DNA of 64,000 nt. Origin: Allosediminivita pacifica. GTDB taxonomy: Bacteria; Pseudomonadota; Alphaproteobacteria; Rhodobacterales; Rhodobacteraceae. This document shows, one piece after another, positions 62,250 to 64,000 of the stretch. Both the position numbers and the translations under genes were made by a program. The notes below the pieces were generated by a model. It searched no databases, was not told the DNA's origin, and saw nothing but the letters and a program-made list of their open reading frames with translations. Location: positions 1 to 64,000 of the forward strand of contig NZ_QBKN01000020.1 of assembly GCF_003054175.1 (NCBI RefSeq), in the 5' to 3' direction. Numbering within the stretch: the first letter of the stretch is position 1; each line of letters starts with the position of its first letter.

Positions 62250-63398
62250 TCAACCGAGGAAGCGCGCGGCCACGGGGCCGGACATCCAGGCCACCTGACC
62301 GCCGGCGAGGGTGGCCACGATGCGGTGGCTTTCGCGGTCCACGACGATCAGGTCGGCGCGCTTGCCTGGTGCCAGTTGGCCTCGGTCATGGAGCGCCAGC
62401 AGGCGGGCGGGGCCGGTGCTGACGAGATGCCAGGCGGAGGGCATGTCCAATATGTCCAGCTCCACCAGCCGCAACGCGGCGCGGGCGGGAGAGGGGTAGT
62501 GGTAGTCCGAGGCGAGCGCATCGCAGAAGCCAGCCGCGATGATCTCGGAGGCGGCGATGTTGCCCGCGTGGCTCGCCCCGCGCACCACGTTGGGCGCGCC
62601 GAGCACCACGCCGTCGCCGCCCTCGCGTGCCGCCCTCGCGGCCTCCATCGTTTCGGGGAACTCCGACAGGCGTACGCTACGTGCGCGCCACGCGGCGCGG
62701 CCCTCGGGCGTGCGGTCGTCGTGGCTGCCCATGGCGACGCCTTTGGCGGCAAGGCGGGCGCAAAGCGCGTCGAGCGCGTGTGGTACGTCGGACGCCGCCG
62801 CGTGCAGGCGCATCATGAGGGCGAGGTGCGCCTCGGGGTTGCGGCCGGATTTCAGCGCCTGCCCGGTGAGACGCGGCGGGCGGCGGCCCTCGGCCAGTCG
62901 GTCGTGGGGCAGGTGGTCGTTGAAGACCACCTGCGTGATGCCCCAGCGGTCCACGGCCGCTTCGGCGCGGGCGAAGCTCTCGAGGTAATGCGTCTCGAGC
63001 CGCAGCTGCAGGCGCAGGTCAACAGGCACGGTCGGCGCCACGGCAGCGACGGCGGCAAAGACCTCCTCTGCAAACTCCGGCCCGCGCATGCCGCCCTCCC
63101 AGCTCCAGAACTGGGCAAGCATGGCGGTGGTGATGCCATTGGCGGCGAGCTCGGCGGCACAGGCCACCATCCCGGCGTCGCGTTCACGCAGGGCGCCCCG
63201 GCGCGGGGCCATGTGGCGCTCGAACCCGTCGCCGTGGGGATCGACGATGCCGGGCAGCACCTCGTAGCCAGTCAGATCCACGGCGCGGCCCGCGCTCTCG
63301 GCGATATGACCATCGCAGATCGCAAGCGGCGCGTCGGACCAGCCATCGGGGCGCAGCACACGGGCGCCGGTGAGGGTGAGATCGAGAGGAGCGGTCAT
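62250..63398 (-). CDS. phnM: PhnM-type ribose 1-methylphosphonate 5-triphosphate diphosphatase
   Basis: 382 residues, amidohydrolase fold. Metal motif PGIVDPHGDGFERH (H-x-D-x2-E-x-H-like), VVFNDHLPHDRL, MGSHDDRTPEGR, LGAPNVVRGASHAGNIAASE and ASDYHYPSP. It matches the Rhodobacterales branch of PhnM of the C-P lyase pathway. No other phn gene is near, so the role as part of C-P lyase is uncertain. Confidence 0.85.
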   Translation of the reverse strand: MTAPLDLTLTGARVLRPDGWSDAPLAICDGHIAESAGRAVDLTGYEVLPGIVDPHGDGFERHMAPRRGALRERDAGMVACAAELAANGITTAMLAQFWSWEGGMRGPEFAEEVFAAVAAVAPTVPVDLRLQLRLETHYLESFARAEAAVDRWGITQVVFNDHLPHDRLAEGRRPPRLTGQALKSGRNPEAHLALMMRLHAAASDVPHALDALCARLAAKGVAMGSHDDRTPEGRAAWRARSVRLSEFPETMEAARAAREGGDGVVLGAPNVVRGASHAGNIAASEIIAAGFCDALASDYHYPSPARAALRLVELDILDMPSAWHLVSTGPARLLALHDRGQLAPGKRADLIVVDRESHRIVATLAGGQVAWMSGPVAARFLG

Positions 63399-63435
63399 AG
63401 CGCCGCGATAGCGCGACACGGCGACTTTGGGAAGA

Positions 63436-64000
63436 TCAGCGCCGCCGTCCGCCGAGGACCGAGAGCGCCACGCCGCCCAGCACCAACACGGCGGCCAGCA
63501 CGAAGGCGGCGCTCAGTGCTTCGCCGAGAAAGAGCATGCCGCCCGCCATGGCGATTATCGGCACGGTGAGCTGCGCCACCGCCGCCGTGGTCCCGTCGAT
63601 GCGCGGCAGCACGGAATACCACAGCGCATAGCCCAGCCCCGAAGTCACGGCGCCCGACAGCACCGCCAGCAGGATGCCCGGGGCCGAGAGCTGCGTGGCC
63701 TCGGGCAACAGAAGAAGGCCCACGGTCACGCCGGCGGGCGCCGCCAGCAGGAAGTTCGCTGCCGTCGACATGAGCGGATCGCGCGCGCCCCGCCCGGCCA
63801 GCGAATAAAGCCCCCAGCCGACGCCCGCGAGGACCATCGCGAGCCCTGCAAGCGGCGGCACGGAGACACCCTCGCCCGGCCAGAGCAGCCAGGCCAACCC
63901 GCCAAAGGCCAGCGCCGCCCCCGACCAGCGGGCCGGGCCGGGGCGCTCACCGCCCAGAAGGCTGCCTGCGAACATGGTCACCTGCACCATGCCGAACAGG
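63436..64000 (-). CDS. EamA/DMT-superfamily transporter (partial at the window edge)
   Basis: C-terminal part, running off the right edge. Hydrophobic with five or six helices, including a typical EamA stretch VTSGLGYALWYSVLPRIDGTTAAVAQLTVPIIAMAGGMLFLGE. Likely an exporter of a metabolite; substrate unknown. The start lies outside the window. Confidence 0.85.
   Translation of the reverse strand, partial: LFGMVQVTMFAGSLLGGERPGPARWSGAALAFGGLAWLLWPGEGVSVPPLAGLAMVLAGVGWGLYSLAGRGARDPLMSTAANFLLAAPAGVTVGLLLLPEATQLSAPGILLAVLSGAVTSGLGYALWYSVLPRIDGTTAAVAQLTVPIIAMAGGMLFLGEALSAAFVLAAVLVLGGVALSVLGGRRR

Overview
The window is GC-rich, densely coded chromosomal DNA from an alphaproteobacterium. Gene content points to Rhodobacterales (Roseobacter/Paracoccaceae group): GcrA, ChvG/ChvI next to PEP carboxykinase and a short HPr kinase, phosphatidylcholine synthase, a fused ATP sulfurylase/APS kinase, DUF6473 and DUF1217 proteins, and a tRNA-Lys with encoded CCA. 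I cannot name the genus. No CRISPR array, rRNA, prophage or insertion sequence was seen.

Layout. 0-1.5 kb: the tail of a probable sugar transferase, a terminator, a palindromic repeat unit, a metallophosphoesterase and a DUF1289 protein. 1.5-16.4 kb is an iron island: a small ORF coupled to hemP; the heme operon hmuSTUV divergent from a TonB-dependent receptor; a Dps ferritin; a DUF2218 gene divergent from a four-gene siderophore-type ABC importer; and an exbB-exbD-exbD-tonB operon. TGA-N9-TCA sites (RirA/IRO-like) sit in its divergent promoters and a perfect Irr/ICE-like palindrome lies before dps, so the island looks like one iron regulon.

16.5-23 kb: a KAS III-like enzyme, a hydroxyacid dehydrogenase, csaA-proC, a YbjN protein, and pckA with a coupled DUF3859 gene. 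23.4-27.9 kb: the alphaproteobacterial regulatory block chvI-chvG-hprK-rapZ-EIIA(Man)-HPr. 27.9-40.3 kb: housekeeping genes (acyltransferase, 3-hydroxybutyryl-CoA dehydrogenase, etfBA, gcrA, pcs, mtaB-dapF) and a DUF1217 protein made of four exact 88-residue-period repeats.

40.4-48.1 kb: tRNA-Lys, then a tight operon lacI - polyamine-type ABC importer (binding protein, two permeases, ATPase) - nucleoside hydrolase - adenine deaminase, read here as an uptake-and-salvage system for a purine nucleoside. 48.3-56.3 kb: ubiK/lgt, midA-pgeF, an Hsp20-DUF1150 pair behind a heat-shock-type promoter, a frameshifted hydrolase, an Old Yellow Enzyme homologue and map. 56.4-64 kb: a sulfate-activation gene with an in-frame MarR-type N-terminus, trxB divergent from an Lrp/AsnC regulator, purEK, a stand-alone phnM and a partial EamA transporter.

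The most unusual features are: (i) a three-copy unit of a TGTCCCGG-N-CCGGGACA palindrome at fixed 19-nt spacing from a second conserved block; (ii) the MarR-Sat-CysC in-frame fusion that keeps an internal ribosome binding site; (iii) the Pot-type nucleoside operon with its own LacI regulator and palindromic operators; (iv) the 4x88 DUF1217 protein; (v) a REP-like element repeated three times just after gene ends.
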